Source of the DNA: an uncultured Lewinella sp.
GTDB lineage: Bacteria; Bacteroidota; Bacteroidia; Chitinophagales; Saprospiraceae
Direction of reading: 5' to 3'
DNA: 52,456 nucleotides
NCBI GenBank assembly: GCA_913057785.1
Contig: CAJXPD010000036.1
Location: forward strand, 1-52,456
Shown: positions 41,195 through 49,454 of the stretch, one piece after another
Position numbering within the stretch: position 1 is the first letter of the stretch
Layout of the letters: every line of letters begins with the position of its first letter
The notes under the pieces: model-generated
Told to the model about the DNA's origin: nothing
The model's input: only the letters and a program-made list of their open reading frames with translations
Databases searched by the model: none
Made by a program: the position numbers and the translations under genes

Positions 41195-43633
41195 ATGTTT
41201 AGAAACCACCTAAAATTAGCGTTTCGTCATATGTGGCGAAAAAAAGGCTACACCCTGATCAATATTCTGGGGTTGGCTATCGGAATTGCCTGTTTCCTGC
41301 TCATCTTTTTCTACGTCTGGGACGAGTCTAGTTTTGATAAATTCCACGAAAAAGGAGATGATATTTACCGAGTAGGACTGGATAGAAAATATCCGGAGCG
41401 GATGCGTTCCTATGCCATCATTCCTTATAGCTATGCCGAAATGATGGAGAATGACTTTCCTGAAGTCAAGGAGGCGGTTCGCCTTTTCTACTTCCAGGGA
41501 AATGCAGTAAACTTTAAAGCCAACGATAATATTTACGAAGAGCCACACGCGATGTGGGCAGATAGTCAATTCTTTGAGCTGTTTTCTATACCCTTGTTGG
41601 ACGGAGAGCCAGCGACGGCATTAAACAAACCCAATACAGTAGTACTAACGGAAAGTGCAGCTACCAAATATTTTGGAGATCAAAACCCGATTGGGGAGGT
41701 ACTGGATATCCCGAACTCTCCAAATGATTTAGTCGTTACCGGGGTGTGTGGAGATGTACCTAATAACTCGCACTTGCAGTTCAATATGCTAATTTCCTCT
41801 GGCAGCTTTAATTTTCTGCAGAATCCCAATTTCATCAACTTCTTCGCCTATACCTACTTGTTGCTGGAGCCTGGAACGGATCCGATGGCATTGCAGACCA
41901 AGTTTCCACAAATGGTACGCAAGTATGCCGCAGGTCCCATTCAACGCCAATTTAATGTCTCCTATGACGACTATGTGGCTGCTGGGAATGGCTACGATTA
42001 CTACCTCCAACCCTTGACGGACATCTACTTAACCTCCAACTTGGAGAATGAAATCAAACCTCCGGGCAGCACCACCCGAAACTACATCTTTGGGATTATT
42101 GGCTTGTTCATTTTGGTGATTGCCATCATCAATTTCATGAATCTTTCCACCGCTAGATCAACAGAACGTGCGCAGGAAGTAGGCATACGCAAAACTTTAG
42201 GCGTATTACCAAAGCAATTGGTGAATCAGTTCTTGATGGAGGCTATCCTTGTCAGCCTATTCAGCGTGTTTCTCGCTCTAGTGTTACTGGTCTTCTTGCT
42301 TCCGGTTTTCAACGATCTTTCTGGAAAAACCTTCACTTTAGGTGGGATCATTAGTCCTTGGACGATCTTAGCTCTGCCTCTGCTAGCCTTGCTCATTGGC
42401 TTGTTAGCTGGTAGCTATCCTGCTGCTGTGCTATCTCGTTTCCGCCCAATTCAGGTCTTGAAGGGAAAACTGAGCTCTACCCGTCATGGAATTGCCTTGC
42501 GGAATGGGTTAGTGGTTTTTCAGTTCATGATATCCGTAGTGCTTATCATTAGCACTATCGTGGTTTTCAATCAATTGCAATTCATCCGCAATAAAGAACT
42601 CGGGTTTAATCAAGAAAGAGTGTTATCTATCCGAGGAGGCGGGGCATTGGGGACCCAAACGGAGGCCTTTAAGGAAGAGCTACTCAAGTTTCCAGAAATC
42701 TCCAATATTGGCGGCTGCAATACGATGCCTGGCGAAGACTTTTTTGGCACCTCCTTTAGAAAAGAAGGGGATGCTGAAACCTCTTTTGGTAGTGGTATTA
42801 CTATTGACGAAGATTTCTTGTCCTGCTTAGAAATGGAATTGTTAGATGGGCGGAATTTCTCGGAAGCCTTTAATGATTCCCTGTCGCTGCTCATCAATGA
42901 GACCGCAGCAAAGGAATTGCAGTTGGAAGAACCCATTGGTAAACGTTTAATCACCGTCAATACCAATTTCCAGACGGGTGAAGAAACGACCACTACATAT
43001 ACAATCGTGGGACTGGTTAAGGATTTTCATTTCCAATCTCTGCATCAAGCCATATCACCCGTTTACTTCCTGCATAATCAGAATCCGAATGGCGCTAGTA
43101 ATGTCTTGTCGGTTCGCTTTCAAGCAGATGACTTTCAACAAACCATTCAACGCATAGAACAGAAGTGGAATGAATTTTCGCCTGATCAACCCTTCCGCTA
43201 CAGTTTTTTAGAGGGCGATTTATCTTCACTCTACCAAGCAGAGCAAGTCTCACAGCGCATTTTTGGCTTGTTTAGTTTGTTGGCCATCTTTATCGCCTGC
43301 ATGGGCTTACTTGGATTGGCCGCCTACATTACGGTGCAGCGAACGAAGGAAATCGGGATTCGGAAAGTGCTGGGAGCCACTACTGCAAATTTGATAGGAC
43401 TCTTATCCAAAGATTTCATGAAGCTCGTTCTGATTGCTTTGTTGATTGCCTCCCCGATAGCTTGGTATGCCATGAGTCAGTGGTTGGGTAACTTTGCTTA
43501 TCACATCAAGCTGGACGGCTGGGTCTTTGCCCTAGCAGGAATGTTGTCCATCCTGATTGCCTTTGTTACGATCAGTTTTCAAGCCATTAAGGCGGCGATG
43601 GCTAATCCGATCAAGGCTTTGAAGGACGAGTAG
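41195..43633 (+). CDS. FtsX/MacB-type double permease, fifth of the array
   Basis: 812 residues, starting MFRNHLKLAFRHMWRKKGYT. The signatures are AQEVGIRKTLGVLPKQL and KEIGIRKVLGATTANLIGLL, and it ends NPIKALKDE. It is nearest in style to the permease at 14677, sharing SPVYFLHNQ/TPLYFFMEK-like second-domain features and the NFMNLSTARSTERAQEVG helix. It is preceded by two inverted repeats that could affect its expression. Confidence 0.87.
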   Translation: MFRNHLKLAFRHMWRKKGYTLINILGLAIGIACFLLIFFYVWDESSFDKFHEKGDDIYRVGLDRKYPERMRSYAIIPYSYAEMMENDFPEVKEAVRLFYFQGNAVNFKANDNIYEEPHAMWADSQFFELFSIPLLDGEPATALNKPNTVVLTESAATKYFGDQNPIGEVLDIPNSPNDLVVTGVCGDVPNNSHLQFNMLISSGSFNFLQNPNFINFFAYTYLLLEPGTDPMALQTKFPQMVRKYAAGPIQRQFNVSYDDYVAAGNGYDYYLQPLTDIYLTSNLENEIKPPGSTTRNYIFGIIGLFILVIAIINFMNLSTARSTERAQEVGIRKTLGVLPKQLVNQFLMEAILVSLFSVFLALVLLVFLLPVFNDLSGKTFTLGGIISPWTILALPLLALLIGLLAGSYPAAVLSRFRPIQVLKGKLSSTRHGIALRNGLVVFQFMISVVLIISTIVVFNQLQFIRNKELGFNQERVLSIRGGGALGTQTEAFKEELLKFPEISNIGGCNTMPGEDFFGTSFRKEGDAETSFGSGITIDEDFLSCLEMELLDGRNFSEAFNDSLSLLINETAAKELQLEEPIGKRLITVNTNFQTGEETTTTYTIVGLVKDFHFQSLHQAISPVYFLHNQNPNGASNVLSVRFQADDFQQTIQRIEQKWNEFSPDQPFRYSFLEGDLSSLYQAEQVSQRIFGLFSLLAIFIACMGLLGLAAYITVQRTKEIGIRKVLGATTANLIGLLSKDFMKLVLIALLIASPIAWYAMSQWLGNFAYHIKLDGWVFALAGMLSILIAFVTISFQAIKAAMANPIKALKDE

Positions 43634-43665
43634 GTGGACTCGGGCTCGCCAGAGGCGGGTTGAAG

Positions 43666-43715
43666 GTCGATGGTCCATAGTCGATAGTTTACACTATAGA
43701 GTATGGACCATCGAC
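43666..43715. repeat. Perfect 14-bp inverted repeat and pyrimidine-rich tail
   Basis: GTCGATGGTCCATA (43666-43679) and TATGGACCATCGAC (43702-43715) pair perfectly around a 22-base loop that itself holds ATAGT/ACTAT. It lies between the convergent ends of the fifth permease and the ChaN-like gene, so it may be a bidirectional terminator or a dispersed repeat. After it, about 43740-43830 is pyrimidine-rich with imperfect repeats of CTCTTCCATCTG and no gene. Confidence 0.6.
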
Positions 43716-43836
43716 TACCGACCCTACTCCCACACCCTCAAGCAAATTCCTTTTTCCTCTTGTATCTGTCCTCTTCCATCTGGCATCTACTCTCTTCCAT
43801 CTGCCCGCTTTCATCTGAGTTCCAACAACTCGCCTC

Positions 43837-44820
43837 TCACTCCTTCCCTTTTCCATTGGCGGGTAAGGAAGCATTAATTGGCCCCACCCCATATTGACCA
43901 TGATATTCACCCAAGGGGTCATTAGTATTCAGGATAATTCCCCGAGTCTCTCCATCCAATCCTCCCAACTTATGTACGCCACATCCTTCTGATGCCAAGC
44001 AAACCCAGGCACTACCGGGACCATAAAGTTGATTTAAAGACAGGACTCGTTCCGAGCCCAAGGCTTTAAGTACTAAATCTCCCACTCTCCCTGAACCGGG
44101 ATTGATTTGATTGTGAATATTTCCCATAAGGGCAATGAAAAATCGAGTCGGATCATTTCCCACCCTTTTCAAGAGATTATTGGCCATCTCTAGGTCGCGA
44201 TCAGGTGCGGATTGCAGGTCGATTAGGACGAGTTCTACGTCTTGCCCCTCTTGTTTGAGCTTGCGTATATATTCGATCAATCCAAACATGGCGGCGCTAT
44301 TCCTCCCGTCCTGATAATCTCGTCCCCAGCTTTCAGTTTGCAGCAACCTTCTTTTAGCAGCAGCTGAGCCATCAGATGCCAAGTACCGGTCTATGGCTGA
44401 CTGTTCCTCCTTACTCAATTCCAAAAAAAGCGTGACGGCATGTGCAGATCTTGATGCTTGACAAACCATTTGTGCAGCGAAAGCTGGTGCTTCTTGGGTT
44501 CCATGTAACTCCCCAAGGAGAACCACGGGGTTCTTGATCGTAATTTTATCCCAACCAGGAATCGGTTCACAACTACAGTTTTCACAGATAGATTGCATTG
44601 AACTCACAGAATAGTATATATAGTAAATAATAATGGCGGCCGCGATTAGGAAGGCCACTAAGTTGTGTAATGAAATCTTCATGCTAAAGTTTTGCTTATG
44701 CATCAATTGTTTGGAACGTAGTTCTCTTATGATATCTGCTTCCAAACTGGCTGGGGGCACTTTTTCCCGACTGAGTTGTCGGAAAACTTCTAACTCTTGA
44801 TTTGAAAAGCCTTCTTTCAT
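43837..44820 (-). CDS. Anti-sigma-like membrane protein fused to a ChaN/EreA/TIKI-like domain
   Basis: 327 residues. Residues 1-46 are cytosolic and look like the N terminus of a short anti-sigma factor (VFRQLSREKVPPASLEADI, then IRELRSKQLM). One membrane helix spans about 50-72. The outer part contains CENCSC (79-84) and then a domain beginning NPVVLLGELHGTQEAPAF with GELH at 103-106 and a second GxxH site, LMGNIHN (GNIH 233-236). Paired GExH/GxxH motifs mark the metal-binding ChaN/EreA/TraB-TIKI-like superfamily (hydrolases or haem-binding proteins). The start overlaps the sigma gene's stop by four bases (ATGA), so the two are translationally coupled. No exact family was recognised. Confidence 0.68.
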   Translation of the reverse strand: MKEGFSNQELEVFRQLSREKVPPASLEADIIRELRSKQLMHKQNFSMKISLHNLVAFLIAAAIIIYYIYYSVSSMQSICENCSCEPIPGWDKITIKNPVVLLGELHGTQEAPAFAAQMVCQASRSAHAVTLFLELSKEEQSAIDRYLASDGSAAAKRRLLQTESWGRDYQDGRNSAAMFGLIEYIRKLKQEGQDVELVLIDLQSAPDRDLEMANNLLKRVGNDPTRFFIALMGNIHNQINPGSGRVGDLVLKALGSERVLSLNQLYGPGSAWVCLASEGCGVHKLGGLDGETRGIILNTNDPLGEYHGQYGVGPINASLPANGKGKE

Positions 44821-45359
44821 GATTGGGTCTTTTTTTGAACTTCTTCGCTCAATAGTGACCGAAGGGCCTTTTTTGCATGGAATAGTTGACTTTTACTCGT
44901 TCCTTCACTGATGCCCAACAGTTCTGCAATCTCTTTGTGTTTATATCCTTCAATGGCATATAAGATAATGATCTGTCTAAAACCACTAGGCAGCTTGCTA
45001 ATGGCCTTTTCCAGGTCATATTGATTGAAAAAGGGTAGCTCAAATGCAGTATCTTGCTCTAATGCAACAGACTGCCGTACAGTAAGCTCTCTTTCCGCCT
45101 TCTTTCTTTTGTCTCTGGCTATATTGATGAGAATTCCCGTGAGCCAGGTCTTAAGTTCAGAGCGCCATTCAAACTGCGCTAGTTTCTTAATGGCAATCAC
45201 CCACATTTCTTGGATTAACTCCTCAGCCTTATGTTGGTCTTGTGCGCATAGCCGCAATGCCATTTGATAAAGCCTAGGTGTTTTCGACCTATACAATGCT
45301 TTGAAGGCCTTTTCACTTCGATTCTCCAAATAATGATTGACCAGTTGTTTGTCATCCAT
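44817..45359 (-). CDS. ECF-type RNA polymerase sigma factor
   Basis: 180 residues from the ATG at 45357-45359 (MDDKQLVNHYLEN); the frame upstream to 45461 has no conserved sequence. Region 2 is YQMALRLCAQDQHKAEELIQEMWVIAIKKL and on to WLTGILINIARDKRKK. Region 4 is ISKLPSGFRQIIILYAIEGYKHKEIAELLGISEGTSKSQLFHAKKAL. The gene overlaps the membrane protein gene by four bases, the classic sigma/anti-sigma layout. It is divergent from the TlpA-like gene, which could be a target. Confidence 0.91.
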   Translation of the reverse strand: MDDKQLVNHYLENRSEKAFKALYRSKTPRLYQMALRLCAQDQHKAEELIQEMWVIAIKKLAQFEWRSELKTWLTGILINIARDKRKKAERELTVRQSVALEQDTAFELPFFNQYDLEKAISKLPSGFRQIIILYAIEGYKHKEIAELLGISEGTSKSQLFHAKKALRSLLSEEVQKKTQS

Positions 45360-45495
45360 TTGGACTGGTTTTTGAAGGTGAGTGGTCGGAGAGGGAGAAA
45401 AGGTTGTAGCTCGGGAAAACTTTTGTGCAGAACAGTACACCAAAGTTCCTTGTTTTAACATCAGTCATGTATTGACTATTGATAAAATACGATCT

Positions 45496-46872
45496 ATGCG
45501 GCAGAATATCTACTACCAGTTATCTTTCCTTGTAATCGCCCTATTTATCGGCTTGCCGATGGCCACAGGGCAGCCACTTTCTCTCCAAGTAAAACTTGTG
45601 GATGTGTCAATTGGCCCATTGACATTGGAAGAAGGATTGACTACGCGTTCCGTTCTTGAAATAGAAGCTAAGGAAGGATTGGCTACTAATTTTAAGTTGG
45701 GCTACTACTCTACAGGCGTACTGCGAAGCAAAAAGGCTGACAAAAGCTATCTCGTATGTCTTACACCTGGAAGGCAGATCGAGGTAAATATTGCAGCAGA
45801 CTCCTCATTAACGACCAACCATATAGCTGATTCACTCCTCAATTATCTTTGGAAGAGCAACAACAACTTCATTGTTGAAAATGGCAGCACCATTTTTAAC
45901 CCGCAGAAACTATCGGATATACTTGTGTTGTTTGAGGGCTTTCAACAAGAACGCGCTGCACTGATCGAAAGCCACGCGGATCGCTTGACGGCCGAAGAGC
46001 AGGCATTACTGGCTTACCAGAATGAAGCTCGAATCTATTCATTCCTCTTCTATTTCGGGAGATTAGTGCAAAATCTTCCTGCGGATGATGCCTTTTTTGA
46101 CTTCGTAGAAGCCATCGACCCCGAAAATCCCTGGACTAAGACCTTACCCCATAATGTGTTGTATCAGTTTGAGGTTCAATATTTGCGCCAGCAGGATTCC
46201 TTGCAAAGTATCTCCTCCTTCATCGATTTTATTCAGCGTTCCACCAAGAGCAAAGACCAAGCCGCCTTCTATCAAGCCATTTACCTGAAAGAATTGATTG
46301 AAAGCCCTAGCTACTGGGCCAAACACGTCCAGCTCTTTAATGCGGATGTCTTGGAAGCGGCTTTAGCTGCCCAAGCTAGCAATCCCTACTATTATCTACT
46401 AGAAAAATCTTCTACCAACTACTTTCAATCCCAGAAAGGAGAAGAAGCCTTTGACTTTACGGCCTTTGATAGACAAGGCAATGAAGTGAAGTTATCGGAC
46501 TTTGCGGGCAAATTTGTCTTTATCGACAACTGGGCAAGCTGGTGTGGGCCTTGCTTGCGACACCGTCCGTCAGTACTGGAGCTTAGTCGTCAATTTGCCG
46601 ATCAAACAGATATCGTATTCTTGATGGTTTCCCTCGATTCCCGGGGACAGGACTGGAAACGCTACTTCAGTCGAAACTTGGAAGATTCCGCTCCTGCTAC
46701 AGATCTATTGATTGAAAATGGAATGCAGGGAGATTATGGCGATAGATACAATATTCACTTCATCCCTAAGTATGTCCTCATTGATCCAGACGGCAAGATT
46801 GTTGACGCGAACCTGCCAGAACCCGGACCTGGGCTTGAGCGCTTGCTACGCCAACACCTCACCCCTAAGTGA
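45496..46872 (+). CDS. Secreted TlpA/ResA-like thioredoxin-fold protein
   Basis: 458 residues from the ATG at 45496; an earlier in-frame start at 45382 would lie inside the divergent promoter region and precede the signal peptide by 38 residues. Signal peptide: LSFLVIALFIGLPMATGQ. A long mainly helical region (about 25-320) precedes the thioredoxin domain, which reads FDFTAFDRQGNEVKLSDFAG, then NWASWCGPCLRHRPS with the CGPC active site near 350, and FIPKYVLIDPDG with the cis-proline. This is the Bacteroidota TlpA/DUF4369-like disulfide reductase architecture. It is periplasmic. It is divergent from the sigma/anti-sigma pair. Confidence 0.86.
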   Translation: MRQNIYYQLSFLVIALFIGLPMATGQPLSLQVKLVDVSIGPLTLEEGLTTRSVLEIEAKEGLATNFKLGYYSTGVLRSKKADKSYLVCLTPGRQIEVNIAADSSLTTNHIADSLLNYLWKSNNNFIVENGSTIFNPQKLSDILVLFEGFQQERAALIESHADRLTAEEQALLAYQNEARIYSFLFYFGRLVQNLPADDAFFDFVEAIDPENPWTKTLPHNVLYQFEVQYLRQQDSLQSISSFIDFIQRSTKSKDQAAFYQAIYLKELIESPSYWAKHVQLFNADVLEAALAAQASNPYYYLLEKSSTNYFQSQKGEEAFDFTAFDRQGNEVKLSDFAGKFVFIDNWASWCGPCLRHRPSVLELSRQFADQTDIVFLMVSLDSRGQDWKRYFSRNLEDSAPATDLLIENGMQGDYGDRYNIHFIPKYVLIDPDGKIVDANLPEPGPGLERLLRQHLTPK

Positions 46873-46936
46873 ATGGCGAACAAGTTTGCTATATCACTGT
46901 TACGTATTCGACTTTAGCAGTGATTAAAGACTTTAT

Positions 46937-47389
46937 TTGCACCACAAAACTTACCGTTTGGACCTACAGGAGCGTATTACCATCAAGGCTGATAAGAATC
47001 GCGTTTTCACCTATCTCAATCAAGTTGAAAAACGTACCGAGTATATACCCATGCTCGACGAAGTCATCTTGCTGGATCCACCTCCTATCCGCCTGGGATC
47101 TCGGTACATTGAAGTTGCTTCTATTGCCGGTAGAGACTTAAAAACAACCTATCAAGTGATCGAATGGGAGCAAGACCGCAGGGTAAAAGTAAAAACGATC
47201 AAAAGTATTTTCCCGATTACAGCCGAGATGTACTTATCCGAAGACAATGGACAGACCACAGTGCAGCTTCAACTCACCTTCACCCTTAAAGGCATTTACC
47301 GCCTAGGTGCACCAATCGTCCGAGGCATCGTCCAACAACAAGCCGAAGATATCCTAAGGAAACTCAAGAAAAATATTGAGGAGGGGTAG
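46937..47389 (+). CDS. SRPBCC (START/polyketide-cyclase-like) protein
   Basis: 150 residues. The only usable start is the TTG at 46937, since a stop codon lies four codons upstream and the first in-frame ATG comes too far inside. The pattern ITIKADKNRVFTYLNQVEKRTEYIPMLDEV, then GSRYIEVASIAGRDLKTTYQVIEWEQDRRVKVKT and a C-terminal helix IVRGIVQQQAEDILRKLK fits the helix-grip SRPBCC fold. It binds a hydrophobic ligand or lipid; no ligand can be named. It is 64 bases after the TlpA-like gene. Confidence 0.78.
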   Translation: MHHKTYRLDLQERITIKADKNRVFTYLNQVEKRTEYIPMLDEVILLDPPPIRLGSRYIEVASIAGRDLKTTYQVIEWEQDRRVKVKTIKSIFPITAEMYLSEDNGQTTVQLQLTFTLKGIYRLGAPIVRGIVQQQAEDILRKLKKNIEEG

Positions 47390-47860
47390 ATCAACACTGT
47401 GATAGAGCAGAGTTTCAATCTTGCTCTTAAACCCACTCCCGCATTATTTCCATCATAGTCAAGTTGGTAGGTGTCTGATCAGTAATGGCGATTGTAAAAG
47501 TGGGTCGCCGAAGGCAGAATGAGGAGTTTGCTGGAGGTAAGATTTTGAAAAAGAATGATTTAGGTTGGATATTTGAAAAATAAGGAGTTGCCAATAACTA
47601 TGGTTGGATTTCTTCTTTCCGTAAGAGGCTTCAAAAGACATGCTTGGCAAAGAATAATCCTTATTTAAATTCATTAAAAGTAAAAAAGAAAAAGAGCCAC
47701 AGAAAACCATGTCATTTACCTTAAAATGGGTGAAATTGCTGAGGTCTTCTTTCGGCTCTTTTTCGTGAGTCACAGATCACTTCGTGACGCATTATGTCAC
47801 GTCACGAAGCCAGTTTTGGATTTGGTTGAGATTGCTGATGTGATCTTTCGACTCGTTTTT
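47390..47860. other. Intergenic region with inverted and direct repeats, no convincing gene
   Basis: 471 bases between convergent genes. GAAAAAGAGCC (47688-47698) and GGCTCTTTTTC (47754-47764) are perfect 11-base arms around 55 bases. CTTCGTGACG and CGTCACGAAG form a 10-bp hairpin at 47780-47809, placed to terminate the RNA-repair operon. Two imperfect direct repeats, GAAATTGCTGAGGTCTTC at 47732 and GAGATTGCTGATGTGATC at 47828, each continue with TTTCG-CTC-TTTTT. A 104-codon minus-strand frame here has biased, non-conserved-looking composition and is not called. Confidence 0.5.
47780..47809 (-). terminator. Hairpin downstream of the DUF2828 gene, likely operon end
   Basis: CTTCGTGACG and CGTCACGAAG, 10 bp perfect, with a 10-base loop, about 50 bases past the stop codon. 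There is no long T-run, so the terminator role is inferred from position and stability. Confidence 0.5.
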
Positions 47861-49426
47861 TTACAGGGATATTTGATCCAGGATCTCTTGTTCTAGTGCG
47901 GTTAACATCACTTCGTAAGGAGTTAACCGAATCGCTTGTGATTGCGTTCCTTTTTCTCCGGAACTTCCCAATAATAGAGATAGAATAGCTCCATCAAAGC
48001 CGCCAATCAGGATCACGCCTTCATCATCTAGTTGGTTCGGGAAATCTCCTCCTCTTCCGGTTACCCACCACCATACGATTCTAATGTTTGGTAAACCGAC
48101 GGCAGCTAATTTCTGCATGGCCTCTTCGTAGTTCGTCTGCGTATTGCAGCCGGCAGGATCAAACTGCATATCGGATACTACCAGCAGCGTGGTAGGGAAA
48201 TCCTTAACCGGAATTTCGGGGCGTCGATTTCTGATGCGCACGATCTCATCGATTACGGATTGAAAGTTGGTATTACCCCAAGCTACATTAGAGCTAGTGA
48301 TCTGTCGAACTTTATCTACAAATTCACCGCTTAGTTTCAATGCACGTGACTTCTGGTCAAACATGATCACATGGTCCTTAAAGGCCCCTTCATTCAGACT
48401 TGAGAAGTAAACACCAAGACTGATACATATATCATATGCAGAAGTGTCTGCTACAGGGCTCTGCATAGAACCCGAGGTATCCAAAGCGCACCAAACATTT
48501 TCCTGGATCTTTCCATCACGACGAGCCAAGGAAAGCAAGTGCTCAAACTGCTTGTTCACTGTATAAGCTTGAACCTGCGATAGATTCGTACGCACCACCT
48601 TCATCAATTCATAGACATAGCCTGTAAACTTTGCGGTAGGTTGTGTCTTGATCCATTTCAGATATCTGCTTTCCAACTGCTGTCTTTCCACTACAGTCTT
48701 CCCGTCCGCTCCTCGTTGGTTAACCCATTGAAACAGGGCCTTACCTGGGATTTCCTGGAAGCGAATGTCCTCAAATCTTTGCTGACTCGCCAACTGCTGA
48801 AAACTATGCGCCTTGCCGCTGGACTTAAACTGGCGGTACTCTTGTGGAGACCATTTCAAGTACTTCATCAAATCCAAAGCAAAGCGATTCAGCCTAACAT
48901 GGCGATCATTACGGATATTAGCCTTAGATCGTATCCTTGGTAGGTACTTGGCCAATAGCGCGCGATTATACTCCTCAGCCATGCCTTTAGAGATTAATTC
49001 AAACACTTGATCCTGATCGAGATAATCAATGAGATCCTCATGCCATAAGTCTTTCCACGTTCCGACCACAGGAATCAACCAAAGATTCTTGTATAGGCTT
49101 TCCGGCTCATACTTAGCCAACCAGATGATGCACTGACGAAATTCTCTGCGATTACCTTGCCCTTTCTGAACCTGATCGCTTTCCAGAAAACCTTTGGCTT
49201 GTCGAGTAATCAGGCGATTGTAAAAGACTAGCTTCAAGGCTTGAATCGGAGACTCATGCCATAGTTTTCCCATATCGGCAAAGACTTCTTCTAGGGTACG
49301 ATTGCGGTAGGTGCCGCATTTGGAGAAATAGTCTAATAAAGCGCTACCGGTGGTGGAATGCGACAAGGCACCATTTTCGGTGGTTGTGTCGTACTTGTAT
49401 ATATTCTTCAAAAATTGGTTTGACAT
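47861..49426 (-). CDS. DUF2828-type protein with C-terminal vWA/MIDAS domain (Ro60/TROVE-like architecture)
   Basis: 521 residues from the ATG at 49424-49426; a TTG-initiated extension to 49453 would enter the conserved leader and is rejected. The first ~300 residues are helical and carry the DUF2828 signature: TENGALSHSTTGSALLDYF, then SPIQALKLVFYNRLITRQAKG, REFRQCIIWLAKYEPESL and VGTWKDLW. The vWA domain starts near 310: DTSGSMQ (MIDAS, about 316-322), GNTNFQSVID, LLVVSDMQFD. Helical-repeat plus vWA is also the plan of Ro60/TROVE proteins, which bind Y RNA and misfolded RNA; direct homology is not claimed. It is the last gene of an operon with rtcB and two paralogous genes, a context that supports an RNA-quality role. 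Confidence 0.78.
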   Translation of the reverse strand: MSNQFLKNIYKYDTTTENGALSHSTTGSALLDYFSKCGTYRNRTLEEVFADMGKLWHESPIQALKLVFYNRLITRQAKGFLESDQVQKGQGNRREFRQCIIWLAKYEPESLYKNLWLIPVVGTWKDLWHEDLIDYLDQDQVFELISKGMAEEYNRALLAKYLPRIRSKANIRNDRHVRLNRFALDLMKYLKWSPQEYRQFKSSGKAHSFQQLASQQRFEDIRFQEIPGKALFQWVNQRGADGKTVVERQQLESRYLKWIKTQPTAKFTGYVYELMKVVRTNLSQVQAYTVNKQFEHLLSLARRDGKIQENVWCALDTSGSMQSPVADTSAYDICISLGVYFSSLNEGAFKDHVIMFDQKSRALKLSGEFVDKVRQITSSNVAWGNTNFQSVIDEIVRIRNRRPEIPVKDFPTTLLVVSDMQFDPAGCNTQTNYEEAMQKLAAVGLPNIRIVWWWVTGRGGDFPNQLDDEGVILIGGFDGAILSLLLGSSGEKGTQSQAIRLTPYEVMLTALEQEILDQISL

Positions 49427-49454
49427 GATTTTCGGTCTTTTGAGGTTCAACAAA
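49427..49454 (-). promoter_or_regulatory. Shared leader, copy before the DUF2828 gene
   Basis: Read on the minus strand it ends ACCTCAAAAGACCGAAAATC directly before ATG. Copies before the two paralogous genes end ACCCCAAAARACCAAAATC. Its 28 bases are the whole gap to the preceding stop codon. It probably acts at the translation level. Confidence 0.5.

Noticed and set aside
42610..42993. 127-codon frame antisense to the fifth permease, and similar antisense frames at 41216 and 35290
   Set aside because: All are opposite well-conserved permease sequence and show no family features.
45382..45495. N-terminal extension of the TlpA-like protein
   Set aside because: It lies within the divergent promoter region of the sigma factor and would put 38 residues before a normal signal peptide.
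47459..47773. 104-codon minus-strand frame
   Set aside because: It runs through inverted and direct repeats, has no recognisable motif or membrane or signal segment that makes sense, and no credible start context.
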